Source: Portunus trituberculatus | Lineage: Eukaryota > Arthropoda > Malacostraca > Decapoda > Portunidae | DNA: 64,000 nt | Direction: 5' to 3' | Assembly: GCF_017591435.1 (NCBI RefSeq) | Contig: NC_059296.1 | Location: 11,716,938 to 11,780,937, forward strand | Shown here: positions 33,833 to 43,780 of the stretch, one piece after another | How the letters are laid out: each line of letters opens with the position of its first letter | Position numbering within the stretch: the first letter of the stretch is position 1 | The notes under the pieces: model-generated | What the model was told of the DNA's origin: nothing | Seen by the model: the letters and a program-made list of their open reading frames with translations, nothing else | Databases searched by the model: none | Program-made: the position numbers and the translations under genes

Positions 33833-34000
33833 TGTTCTGATGGAGATTGATAAGCTTTTCAATAGTGTTTTCATGATTCTAGTAATAGTTTAACAAGGAT
33901 TTATGTACCATCAATGAGATCAAGCGATATGAAAACCCATTTATTCTCTGGCCTTTTTAAAATAAACCCAATGAAATAAAAAAAGATAAATGTTTCAAAG
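33833..34000 (+). mobile_element. copy 3 of ~190-bp inverted-end repeat family
   Basis: Head-to-tail neighbour of copy 2, carrying GTGTTTTCATGATTCTAGTA and ACAAGGATTTATGTACCATC, and ending AAATGTTTCAAAGTAC. The tandem arrangement points to duplication after insertion, or insertion into a like element. Confidence 0.5.
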
Positions 34001-35333
34001 TACAGGCAATAATTATAACAGTACGACACTAGTCACTTCATTTGAGCAACCCCACACGATCCACTGACTAAAAATAAAATTACCGGCTCAGAAAGTTTTG
34101 AACCACTCGCTCATTCCTTCCGCTGTCAGTGGTACCTTTTGAAACGACTCCACACTTGCACCAGACCATTTTATTGAGCTCGAGGAGAAGCCAAAGCATT
34201 CACAAGAAGAAGCGGGTAACTAGTGACGCCGAGTTTCCAAGGTGATCGTTGCCATCTCAGGCGATCATGATGATTACGGGATTTCTTGCTAATGTCCGTG
34301 ATATTTTGGCGTGGCAACATTGTGGGACGCTAGGGTGACTCTTAACACTGACAGAATATTAATATGGGCAGACAAGGCAGAGACTATTAGGTATATAATC
34401 ATGTAAATGGCCGCAAAAAGGGTCGTTTGTCTAGAGAGATGGAGAGTCTAGATAAGATAGATTTTTCAGACTGGCGGCGTCTCAAAACCTATTATTGTGG
34501 TGGTGTATATCACAGGTGGCGCCACTGATTGCTTCCCAGGCGCCTCTTACCGCACTGCCACACCTTCTTTGCGGCGGCCATGGGTGGGCAAGGCACGTAC
34601 ACCCGACATAAGGGAAAAAATAGAAGGGCAACAAAGGTAAACATGAATTATAAGGAGAATGTACGTGTATATCTATAATCATGCAAAAGGGAAGTAGCAT
34701 TTTATTTAAAGGTCTAAAATGAAGCGTATGGATGAGTGAGTGGAAATGTGAATGAAAGTTTCGTTAAAATTAATGAGAAGTCACGAGTAGAGGATTGCGT
34801 ACCAGCTCGCCAAAAATATACAAGATAAATTAGCAACAAGGGGAGAGACTATATATATTTCAAAGAGTAAACTAACACTGTACTTAAAAAAATGGATTGC
34901 ATAAACTTTTCACAGTAAACTAACATCCTTCTTAACAAGCTTTATGAGGAAGATGTGTGAAGAAACCTGAGAGACGAGAGTGGAACATGCAAACACTTAA
35001 CTAACGACTTTTGTGGCTTGGAAAAGTACAAGAAGCAAACAAACATCCTATCTTGCAAGTTGTATGAAAAGAATAAGCTATTTTTTTCGTGTCTACGTGT
35101 CAAGAAAACTAACAAGAAGCACAAAAAAGACGAAAAAGAAGTAAAAAAAAAAAGGCTTTGCAACACAACACTCCTCAAAAAAGAAGGTCAAAAGTGAAAA
35201 AAAAAAGAGAGATGGACAGACAAGCGTACATAAACATTCCTATACTCAACACAACAACAAAATAAACAGCAATAAAGAAAATAATTACAAACTTAACGAA
35301 CGAGAATTAAAAAAATAAACCACATCAAACTAC

Positions 35334-35335
<2 letters not shown>
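34001..35335. other. unique, microsatellite-free DNA
   Basis: No gene recognised. A GC-richer patch at 34480-34600 contains AGGTGGCGCCA at 34514, a CTCF-like core. 34860-35330 is A-rich. Confidence 0.5.

Positions 35336-35387
<52 letters not shown>
35336..35387. repeat. (AG)n microsatellite
   Basis: 26 units. Confidence 0.98.
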
Positions 35388-35390
<3 letters not shown>

Positions 35391-35617
35391 GCTGATCATC
35401 AATGGGGTAGGTGTGGAGAGGAGAACAATCAGGCGGAGGGAGGGTCTCGTGTACCTGGGCTGGTGTGAGAGGACGGACTAATCAGCGGCGTGGGTCTGGC
35501 TGTGTCCGGGTTACCTGCTCAAGTCGTAAAATTGGCTGCCAGGACGCTAATTGACGTCAGTAGCGGGCGCCCTTCTTCCGGCGAGGCGGGTGAGCAGACA
35601 CTGAGAGGAAGGAAGCA

Positions 35618-35900
35618 TGAAGAGGAAGATGGAAAAGTAGAAGGGGAAAAGGAAGGGAAGCAGAAAGGGGAGAAGGAAGAGAAGTAGATGGAAGAAGAAG
35701 GAAAAAAGCAGTAAGGGAGAAGAAGGAAGAGTAGTAGAAGGGAGAAGAAGGAAGAGAAGTAGAAGGGGAGAAGAAGAAGAAGTAGAAGGTAAGAAGAAGG
35801 AAGAGAAGCAGAAGGGGAGAAGGAAGAGAAGTAAAGAGAAGAAGAAGGAAGAAAAGTAGAAGAGGAGAAGAAGAAGAAGTACGAGTATAAGGGGAGAAAT
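35618..35900. repeat. ~27-bp polypurine minisatellite, about 10 copies
   Basis: Unit close to GAAGTAGAAGGGGAGAAGAA plus GGAAGA, repeated with small indels. All bases are purine except the T of GTAGA. Ser/Leu/Phe-rich minus frames up to 251 codons are its artefacts. Confidence 0.85.
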
Positions 35901-36480
35901 ACGCAGGAGGAAATAAGAGAATAGAAGAAATGACGGAGAAGGGGAAGAAAATAAAAGCAGACGTGAGGCATAATAGAAGTAGATAAAAGTCAGGAAAGAA
36001 AGCAAGAAAGATAATCGAAAGAAGTGAGAGAGTAAAATGAGAAGAGAAAGAGAGATAAGAAACTAGGAGAGTAGAAGAGAGGATTGAAAGAAACAGAAGG
36101 ATAGATAAGAGGAAGGTAAGAGAAATAAATAAATAAATAAGGAAATGAGAAAGAAGCGAGACACAGGATGAAGTAAACAGTTGGAAACGATTGAAAACAA
36201 GAATAAAAGTAAAGCAGAGGCAAAAAGATAAATAGACGGAGGAGAAAAAGGAAAAAAATGTGAGAAACAAATAAAAAAGCAGAAAGGAATAATAAAGGAC
36301 AATAAAAAACAAAATATCAGATGAAGTCGGAGAGAAGAGACGAAGGAGATGACATAGAAGGAGAGAATGAGAGGAAGGAGGAAAGAGAACCAGGCAGCAG
36401 CATAAACACCACAGTCATGCAAACAACTTACAACTGACGCTGAGAAAAGAAAAAAAAAACGCAACACAAACACAATAAAA
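35901..36480. repeat. polypurine low-complexity DNA
   Basis: A continuing A/G-rich strand to about 36480, ending next to a short (AG)12 at 36485-36508. Confidence 0.8.
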
Positions 36481-36508
36481 CGAAGAGAGAGAGAGAGAGA
36501 GAGAGAGA

Positions 36509-36772
36509 ATGAAGAAAGAACAGACAGAGGAGCATCACCACAACCCGTTACTAGTCAATCTACCAATCTGTTATCATCACACCGCCTCAATCACCTGCCG
36601 CGCTTCAGGTAACACGCAGGTAAATCAGAAAGCGTTATGACTCCACAAAGGAAGCCACAATAGGATTCACTGGGGTATTAATGGTTCTTTAGGAGATATA
36701 AGATGGCTATTGTTCTTCCTTCTCATCCCTTCCTTCTTCTCCTCCTCTTCTTTATGATCTCTTGTTTCGCCT

Positions 36773-36778
<6 letters not shown>
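36509..36778. other. unique non-coding DNA
   Basis: Nothing recognised. Confidence 0.5.

Positions 36779-36829
<51 letters not shown>
36779..36829. repeat. (CT)n microsatellite
   Basis: About 25 units. Confidence 0.98.
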
Positions 36830-36833
<4 letters not shown>

Positions 36834-36963
36834 TTCCTCGTCTCTTCTCGTCTTGTTTTCTTACGCCTTTCCATCTTTTTTTCTTCTCTCGTATTCTATT
36901 TTAATAATTTTCTTGACTGAAATAAATGAACCGCCTGAATTAACTTCTAAAACTTAAACCTTC

Positions 36964-36975
36964 GTCTGTCTGTCT

Positions 36976-37043
<68 letters not shown>
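36964..37043. repeat. (TCTG)n(CT)n compound microsatellite
   Basis: About three TCTG units run into a (CT)n of 33 units. Confidence 0.97.
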
Positions 37044-37046
<3 letters not shown>

Positions 37047-37468
37047 AACACCTCTTCCCAACCCTTCATATACTTATCTTCGCTCTCCCTTTCCTTCTAC
37101 AATCCCGTCACTCTTCTCGACACACCCTCGTCCACACACCTTTTTCCCCTTCCTTTGCTTTATAACCTCGTTCCCTCACCACCTCCCTTGACATCCCCTC
37201 CCTTACCCTACCCCGTCACTTCCTCCTTATCTTCCTTCTCTTGCCTTTCCTTCCATAGCTTCCCCTGTGACTTCCCTCCTGCAGACAATGGGTGAGGGAG
37301 GGAGCAGCAGACGTCACCCTCCCTCAACACTGCGGCCGAGGGATTGGTAAAAGGAAGGTCTGGTTATTATGAACAGGAAATATTCTGCTTATTAAGACCA
37401 TCGAGACCTTTTTTACATTTTTTTTTGTGTTAAGGAGTACTATGACTGGTGTGTGTGTGTTGTGTTGT

Positions 37469-37471
<3 letters not shown>
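37044..37471. other. pyrimidine-rich non-coding DNA
   Basis: CCT/CTT-rich to 37290, then unique. Nothing recognised. Confidence 0.5.

Positions 37472-37525
<54 letters not shown>
37472..37525. repeat. (TC)n microsatellite
   Basis: 27 units. Confidence 0.98.
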
Positions 37526-37528
<3 letters not shown>

Positions 37529-38130
37529 AGTTATTCATGATTTTTCTACATTACGTTCTCTTCTTTCGCTTCAACCTTTCCATTTCATCCTTTTAAACAT
37601 TTTTTTTTTTAAGCATTTCCTTGTTATCTATCTTCTGTCTACACTATCATCATGTACTCTCAACCTTTGCTTTAGTATCCCCTGCCATTCTCTCTTGCCC
37701 TTCCTTTTTCCATTTTCTTTCCGTACTTAGTCTTGTTCTTGTGTGTGTCTGGGTGGCTGGGTGGGAAGGAGAGAGGAAGGGAGAGTGGGGTGCGTGGCGT
37801 GCGGCGAGAGGGAAAGGAGCAGGAGGAGGAAGTGGTGTAAAAAGAGGCAAGCAAGTTTATGGTGTGATGACGGAAATTAATGATATGCCACAGAGGGACG
37901 TAAATCAGAGGTAGAGGGTTTCATTATGAAGTCTTATATTGTTCAGCTCAGTCATCATCTCTCCTTTGCGTACCTCCCTTTACCCGCCCTTTGTCTCCTC
38001 CTCTTTCCACATCATCCTCCTCCTTCTCCTTCTCCTTCTCCTCCTCCTCTTCCTCCTCGTGTTCCTACTTCGTCTCGTATTTCGTAAACTGTACTCTTTT
38101 TTTTCTTTCCTTTTTCCCATATATTTCCTG

Positions 38131-38133
<3 letters not shown>
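37526..38133. other. non-coding DNA
   Basis: T-rich, a G-rich patch at 37750-37840, and CCT/CTT-rich from 37990 to 38070. No gene recognised. Confidence 0.5.

Positions 38134-38178
<45 letters not shown>
38134..38178. repeat. (TG)n microsatellite
   Basis: About 22 units. Confidence 0.98.
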
Positions 38179-38180
<2 letters not shown>

Positions 38181-38639
38181 ATTCTCCTTTTTTTTCCTCA
38201 TCCCTCCCTCTCTTCCAAAACCTTTCCACATCCCCTTCCCAGAAACCTCCCTTCTTAACATCTTTCCTCCCTGTCCCTCTTTCATTAACCCATCTTCCGT
38301 CCCCTGTTTTTTTTCCACCCCTCTCCCTTTCTTCCTTCCGTTCTCCCTTCCCTCCCTCACCCTTTATCATTCATCCCATGCCTCCTTCCGTCCTCAGCTA
38401 TCGCCCCTCCTTTTCCCTTCCCTCTCCCGTCTCTCCCTTTGCCTCCCACGTCCCGCCGTCACCCGCACGCAACACACCAGTCTTTCTTTTTATCAGTAAG
38501 CGCTGCCTTCGCTCTCTGACGTCACTGGTATCTTGGAAACACGCATTGCATAACGTAATTTCAACACACTGAGCTAAAGGATGCGTCTGTATAGGATATG
38601 ATAGAAAACTGGAGAAATGTCATGTGTGGTAGCAGTGTT
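38179..38639. other. pyrimidine-rich low-complexity DNA
   Basis: C/T-rich to about 38460. Long Pro/Ser/Phe frames here are compositional. Nothing else recognised. Confidence 0.6.
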
Positions 38640-38746
<107 letters not shown>

Positions 38747-38890
38747 GAGTTGATCTCGACAAATATTTTAAAGAAGAAATATTTCCCAGCGTCGGTGAAA
38801 TGTTTTGGTTACGGAAGTTGCGTCACGCCGTCCTGGGCTTATCAGTGGTGCCGAGATAGGAAGGGTGTAGGATATAAGCAGGTGGTGACG

Positions 38891-38893
<3 letters not shown>

Positions 38894-38964
<71 letters not shown>
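38894..38964. repeat. (GA)n microsatellite
   Basis: 35 units. Confidence 0.98.
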
Positions 38965-38966
<2 letters not shown>

Positions 38967-39028
38967 TGGTTTCATTCAATTAAAAATACATAAGCTATCA
39001 CTTTTCAAATCCTCCTATCATCTCCTTC

Positions 39029-39068
39029 CCCTCCTCCTCCTCCTCCTCCTCCTCCTCCTCCTCCTCTT
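39029..39068. repeat. (CCT)n microsatellite
   Basis: About 13 units. Confidence 0.94.
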
Positions 39069-39224
39069 CATCCTTCAAGTTCTCACCTCCTCTCTCTCTC
39101 TCCTCCTCCTTTCATCTCCATCCGCCTCCTCTCTCTTCCTAACTTTTCAAAGCGTCTTTCCTCGCCTCTTTAATTGCTACTACTCATTTGATCATTCTTT
39201 ACACATTCACTTACCCTAAATATC

Positions 39225-39226
<2 letters not shown>

Positions 39227-39275
<49 letters not shown>
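39227..39275. repeat. (CT)n microsatellite
   Basis: About 24 units. Confidence 0.98.
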
Positions 39276-39279
<4 letters not shown>

Positions 39280-39905
39280 TTTTATAATTTTTTCCTTTGT
39301 TTTATTAATTTCTTCTTATTTCATTTTTTTTTCTTGCATTATTTCCATATTTCCTTCATTCGAACTTTTTGATTCTTGATTTTCTCCTAAATATATTCTC
39401 TTTGTTTTCATGTTCCGTCCAACCCTTTCTATTTTCTTCCTTTTCTTCATTCTATTATCTTGTTATTATTATCATTATCATTATTATATCATTATTACTC
39501 TTTCTCCTCTTCTTCTTCTCCTTCACATCTCATCTAGTTCATCCAAGTTCTTCCCCTACAGTGTGTTTGATAGTACTTACCATATACACAACAAACACGC
39601 CCTTCATAACCAATAGAGCCATTAATAATTGTTCATCTTTTCCATTCATTCGTGTTCCTCCTCCTCCTCCTCCTCCTCCTCCTCCTCCTCCTCCTCCCGC
39701 TCCTCCTCCTCATCCTTTTCCTTCTTCGCCTCCTCCTGGTCCTCCTTCTTGCAACACGAGAGGCGCAGCGTTTCGGATGAGCGGCGACACAAGGACGTGG
39801 CGAGAGGACCCAGCTGGCCCCTTCAGGAACCCCGAAAAAAAGGTAAACAAACACAAAAATAAGAACCATCCTGACCCACAGTAAACAAACGGACGTGGAC
39901 CTTAA
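39276..39905. other. non-coding DNA with a (CCT)n tract
   Basis: T-rich to 39640, (CCT)n at 39659-39713, then GC-richer DNA. An ATG at 39778 opens MSGDTRTWREDPAGPFRNPE and meets a GTAAAC donor-like site at 39842. This is a possible but unsupported coding start. Confidence 0.4.
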
Positions 39906-39918
39906 TGTGTGTGTGTGA

Positions 39919-39981
<63 letters not shown>

Positions 39982-39991
39982 TGTGTGTGTG
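39906..39991. repeat. (TG)n microsatellite, interrupted
   Basis: Two runs separated by AGTA, with one CTG near the end. Abuts the SINE-like element. Confidence 0.97.
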
Positions 39992-40269
39992 CAGTTCACC
40001 ACGGTCGTCTAGTGGTCACCCTGCCAGCCTTCCCCATTACAGAGCGAGCTCAGAGCTCATAGACCGATCTTCGGGTAGGACTGAGACCACAACACACTCC
40101 ACACACCGGGAAAGCGAGGCCACAACCCTCGAGTTACATCCTGTACCCTCTTGCTGCTAGGTGAACAGGGGCTACACATTAAGAGTTTGCCCATTTGCCT
40201 CGTCGCTTCCCGAGATTCGAACCCGGCCCTCTCGATTATGAGCCGAGCGTGCTAACCACTACACTACGC

Positions 40270-40270
<1 letters not shown>
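39992..40270 (-). mobile_element. tRNA-derived SINE-like element
   Basis: The minus-strand 5' end (40270 to about 40197) has a tRNA-like head: an A-box-like TAGTGGTTAGC, a B-box GGTTCGAATC and an anticodon arm. The body shares GAGCTCAGAGCTCAT..CCGATCTTCGG(G/A)TAGG with 63330-63385. The far end carries a second tRNA-5'-like stretch on the plus strand (ACGGTCGTCTAGTGGTCA, about 40004). Bounded on both sides by (GT)n. Non-coding and dependent on LINE enzymes if mobile. I recall similar modules as abundant in crab DNA. Confidence 0.75.
40197..40270 (-). pseudogene. tRNA-Met-like pseudo-tRNA (SINE head)
   Basis: Reading minus, CTCGG-CTCATAA-TCGAG makes a 5-bp anticodon stem with a 7-nt loop and anticodon CAT. 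CCGGG-TTCGAAT-CTCGG makes a T arm. A and B boxes are present. The acceptor stem does not close well (several mismatches), so this is a SINE promoter module, not a working tRNA. Confidence 0.7.

Positions 40271-40340
<70 letters not shown>
40270..40340. repeat. (GT)n microsatellite
   Basis: 35 units between the two SINE-like modules. Confidence 0.98.
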
Positions 40341-40342
<2 letters not shown>

Positions 40343-40428
40343 TTACCTAGTTGTATTTACCTAGTTGTAGTTTTACAGGGCCTGGGCTTTATGCTCGTGT
40401 GGCCCCGTCTCCATATCTACACTTATCC

Positions 40429-40434
<6 letters not shown>
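40341..40434 (+). mobile_element. second short interspersed module
   Basis: About 94 bp beginning with two ATTTACCTAGTTGTA units and containing CAGGGCCTGGGCTTTATGC. It is bounded on both sides by (GT)n. I recognise the word ATTTACCTAGTTGTA as frequent in decapod DNA (recollection, unverified). No coding content. Confidence 0.6.

Positions 40435-40483
<49 letters not shown>
40435..40483. repeat. (GT)n microsatellite
   Basis: 24 units, third GT array of the cluster. Confidence 0.98.
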
Positions 40484-40488
<5 letters not shown>

Positions 40489-41009
40489 ACGAAGCTCTAA
40501 GAAGTTACAAGAATAAACTTTGATGTAAAAAAAAAATTATATGTACTGAAGGACAAAAATGTGACCACTAATTAAACTGGACGCAAATATAATTGCCTCA
40601 TTATGCACTTGTGCCTCACATCTCCCTTATGACTCGGGGCCATAATCAGCATTGCCCTTCCATTTTTTCACATCTCACTCAAGCCGAAAAACATGAAGGA
40701 AAAAGAAACTAAGGGAAGAGCGGAGCGTGGAAAGGGGGAGGAAAAACCGCACGAGGAGAACGAGGAGGAGGAGGGAAGAAAGGGTGAGCGTGAAAGTGAA
40801 GAAAAAGACAGGAGATGTAGGAGGCAGCAACAGTTACGGTGACGAGCAGGGAAGGAGCGGGACGTGGCCTTGGCAGTGGGCACATCACGTCCCCTGAGGT
40901 TTGGCGAGACTGCGCCTCCCAACATGTCACGAGACCCCCGCCGTGCACCACGCGACGGGCGGCGACCACCACACTCACCGCCCGCGGTACTCCAGCCTGA
41001 GTTACTGAC
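40484..41009. other. unique DNA, GC-rich toward the end
   Basis: 40850-41000 is GC- and CpG-rich, with open frames on both strands (Arg/Pro-rich, unrecognised). A/G-rich at 40700-40810. Confidence 0.45.
40979..41008 (-). other. candidate 30-nt microexon (splice signals only)
   Basis: On the minus strand the (TC)11 array ends in CAG at 41009, then 30 nt open in one frame (SVTQAGVPRA), then GGTGAGTG at 40979-40972. Strong-looking acceptor and donor, but acceptor-like ends come free with any (CT)n-CAG junction. Confidence 0.12.
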
Positions 41010-41032
41010 TGAGAGAGAGAGAGAGAGAGAGA
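41010..41032. repeat. (GA)n microsatellite
   Basis: 11 units. Confidence 0.95.
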
Positions 41033-41175
41033 AACCCACTATACGTAATCCATTATGCAATTGTATTATCTATCATATATGTAATTTATGTAATCATGTA
41101 TAGATGTATTAGACAAATCATTATGAAACAGTTACATAAAAAACGAGTAACTTGACCTTAAAAACTTTCAATATG

Positions 41176-41178
<3 letters not shown>

Positions 41179-41237
<59 letters not shown>
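41179..41237. repeat. (AG)n microsatellite
   Basis: 29 units. Confidence 0.98.
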
Positions 41238-41240
<3 letters not shown>

Positions 41241-41739
41241 CGAGCACATACCGTGGGAAGGAAGGAAAACAGAACTTGAGCTGCGAGAGACACCCAGCTG
41301 AGCGAGGCCACGGAGGACCTTGGCCGGTGTTTACGTATGCAAATCCCGCGACTCCATAACCACCAGGGAGTAATTCAACTCTAATGAAGGAAAAATAAAT
41401 GGACACGTCATGTGGGCGGCGGGACGGCGATGACACGTTCCACTGTCCAAATAAGTAGAGAGCATCGCGTGCCGTACAGAAGAAAGGCGAAGGAGGAGGA
41501 GGAGGAGGAGGAGGAAAGGAGTAGTAGGAGGAGGATAAGGATAAAAAAAGAATGAGGAGGTGGAGGTGGAGTAAGGTTCTCTCTCTCTGACTGGTAACAA
41601 CGGCATACCTACACCACTCATCCCTCTGAGAGCTAATATAAAATGCAAAAATGTATAAAAGAGCGTATATATCTTCATGAAGAGGACGTTAAATGCCCAA
41701 AGTGGAGGAGGCTGTCCATAGGTGGTCCTGGGAAGGGTT

Positions 41740-41741
<2 letters not shown>
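41238..41741. other. unique DNA with a (GGA)n tract
   Basis: (GGA)n at about 41490-41517. No gene recognised. Confidence 0.5.

Positions 41742-41802
<61 letters not shown>
41742..41802. repeat. (AG)n microsatellite
   Basis: 30 units. Confidence 0.98.
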
Positions 41803-41806
<4 letters not shown>

Positions 41807-41866
41807 CGTGTGGGAGAGATGTAGGTGGGAGTTAAGCGTGATTCAGAGAATGGTGACGTGATTTGA

Positions 41867-41867
<1 letters not shown>

Positions 41868-41957
<90 letters not shown>
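41868..41957. repeat. (GA)n microsatellite
   Basis: 45 units, 65 bp after the previous array. Confidence 0.98.
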
Positions 41958-41960
<3 letters not shown>

Positions 41961-42054
41961 AAGGGGCAGAAGGGTTCATAGGATCACTTACACCAGAAAC
42001 ACAATCCTTCGCTCAACATCACACAGCTGTTTCAAAAATCCCCGATCCAATCTC

Positions 42055-42120
42055 CCTCCTTCTCCTCCTCCTCCTCTTCCTCCTCCTTCTACTCCTCCTC
42101 CTCCTACCTCCTCCTCCTCC
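42055..42120. repeat. (CCT)n imperfect tract
   Basis: CCT/CTT units, Pro/Ser-rich artefactual frames. Confidence 0.88.
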
Positions 42121-42313
42121 CACATCTTGTCATCTCTCTGCATTGGTCTCGGTTCAGTCTTTTTTTTCCTGTTTTTTTCTTGTTTCATTATTATATTCCG
42201 TCTGCGTCTCCTTCCAGATTTAAAAGGCTTGAGTCATCCTGAGGGCACTGCAGTGGACTCCTCTTGCAAACTTAGCGACAAAGTTGAAGGAAAAGAAAAG
42301 AAAAAGGGAGGGA

Positions 42314-42316
<3 letters not shown>

Positions 42317-42360
<44 letters not shown>
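42317..42360. repeat. (TC)n microsatellite
   Basis: 22 units. Confidence 0.98.
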
Positions 42361-42363
<3 letters not shown>

Positions 42364-42437
42364 ATCGTGACGTCAGGTGTCCACGACCACGACGCAATGA
42401 CCTTGAATGTTAGCAGGACGAATGACGCGCGAGCAAC

Positions 42438-42525
42438 ACCACTACTACCACCTCCACCATCACCACCATCACCACTAGTACCATCACCACTACCACTACC
42501 ACCACCACTACCACCACCACCTCTT
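42438..42525. repeat. (ACC)n/(ACT)n imperfect tract
   Basis: ACC, ACT and ATC units mixed over about 88 bp. Confidence 0.9.
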
Positions 42526-42663
42526 CCTTACTCCTCGTCCCTCTTTCCCTCTTTCCTTCCCTCACTGAAACCCGGAGAATAATTGTTTATTTTGCGGTTA
42601 AAGGAAGGAAAACCACCATAACCACCAACATAACTCTTTCTCCTATGTCTCCATCTTCTTCTC

Positions 42664-42676
42664 TTACTACTATTGT

Positions 42677-42723
<47 letters not shown>

Positions 42724-42769
42724 TTACCTCACTACTGCTACTACTACCACCACCACTATCATTATGACG

Positions 42770-42815
<46 letters not shown>

Positions 42816-42849
42816 TATTACTACTACTTCTACTACTACTTCACCACCA

Positions 42850-42895
<46 letters not shown>

Positions 42896-42898
42896 CAT
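42664..42898. repeat. (TAC)n compound array
   Basis: Three pure (ACT)n blocks separated by variant units (ACC, ATT, TTC). Poly-Leu and poly-Tyr artefacts. Confidence 0.96.
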
Positions 42899-42945
42899 TA
42901 CCTCTACAAAACAAGCACAACTACAGAAATGCGGGAACCTACCCA

Positions 42946-42948
<3 letters not shown>

Positions 42949-43003
<55 letters not shown>
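42949..43003. repeat. (AC)n microsatellite
   Basis: 27 units. Confidence 0.98.
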
Positions 43004-43007
<4 letters not shown>

Positions 43008-43196
43008 CTTTCACGGGGAACAATCGCCACAATCACTGTCCCTATCTCTGTAATCACTACCCTTCCCATCATCGCCCTTTTACTGTTATCACCACCATCA
43101 CCACCATCGCCGCAGCAAGTCACCACTCCCTCAGCGCTTCATCACCACCCCCTTCATCACCGCACGGAACTTTCTCCTTCTCCTGCGTAAGGGACA

Positions 43197-43515
43197 GTAT
43201 TTTCAAACGCTTCAGTGCTTTTACCTGACTGTTTTTTAATCCCTTCAGTACTGTGGCACGTTTTTATATATACTTACTATATATATACTTATTATTTGGT
43301 GATTTTATACAGCTTCAGAAACTTATATGGGGATTAGAATATAGTGAACACTCTGGCCATTAATCTTCTGACCTCTATAGACCTTTTCTAATATAAATGA
43401 AATCGTCTCCTCATACCCAAAACTGAAGGTAAAAATGCGTTTCAGTACGGAAGGAGTTAATGTATTTTTTCAGGCGCTAATTGGAGTTTTTAAAGGTGTT
43501 TTTCTTAATTAGTAA
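43197..43515 (+). mobile_element. copy 4 of inverted-end repeat family, split by a MITE
   Basis: Begins GTATTTTCAAACGCTTCAGT, the clearest end sequence of the family in this window. After 40 bp it is interrupted by the TTAA MITE (43240-43456), then resumes with AGTTTTTAAAGGTGTTTTTC, which resembles the interior of copies 1 and 3. Right end unclear. Confidence 0.45.
43240..43456 (-). mobile_element. TTAA-flanked MITE, copy 2
   Basis: Exact TTAA on both sides (43236-43239, 43457-43460). Ends TCCCTTCAGTACTG and CAGTACGGAAGGAG are inverted repeats. The interior, reverse-complemented, matches copy 1 through TCTATAGAGGTCAGAAGATT and GTTTCTGAAGCTGTATAAAA. 217 bp, non-coding. Fits a piggyBac-type non-autonomous element. 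Confidence 0.8.
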
Positions 43516-43517
43516 AG

Positions 43518-43780
43518 TTTAGCTAAGTATTCTGTGTTATTAGTTGGAAGACTCATCATAAGAGTGTGTTTATGTATCCATGTGATATTTTGATAGTGAG
43601 ATAAACAGAGAGAGACAGGAAACCGGGGTGGGAGGGACGGTGACGACATAGTTTAGGCAAGGAATCTGTGTTCTTAGTTGAAAGAACCATCATAAGAGTG
43701 TGTTTATGTATCTATGTGATCTGATAGAGACAGAGAAAGGCAGTAGAGTGGAGAGATGGCGATATAGATAACCTGGGGCG
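43518..43780. repeat. ~133-bp direct duplication, 2 copies
   Basis: Copies begin near 43518 and 43651. Shared words are ATCATAAGAGTGTGTTTATG and TCTGTGTT(A/C)TTAGTTG, with the purine-rich second half more diverged. Confidence 0.8.

Noticed and set aside
35547..36473. Long Ser/Phe/Leu minus-strand frames up to 251 codons resembling multi-pass membrane proteins
   Set aside because: Complement of a purine minisatellite; hydrophobicity comes from CTT/TTC codons.
39778..39842. First coding exon starting MSGDTRTW
   Set aside because: Weak start context, no downstream exon, no known family.
40197..40270. Functional tRNA-Met gene
   Set aside because: Acceptor stem mismatched and the unit is embedded in a SINE body.
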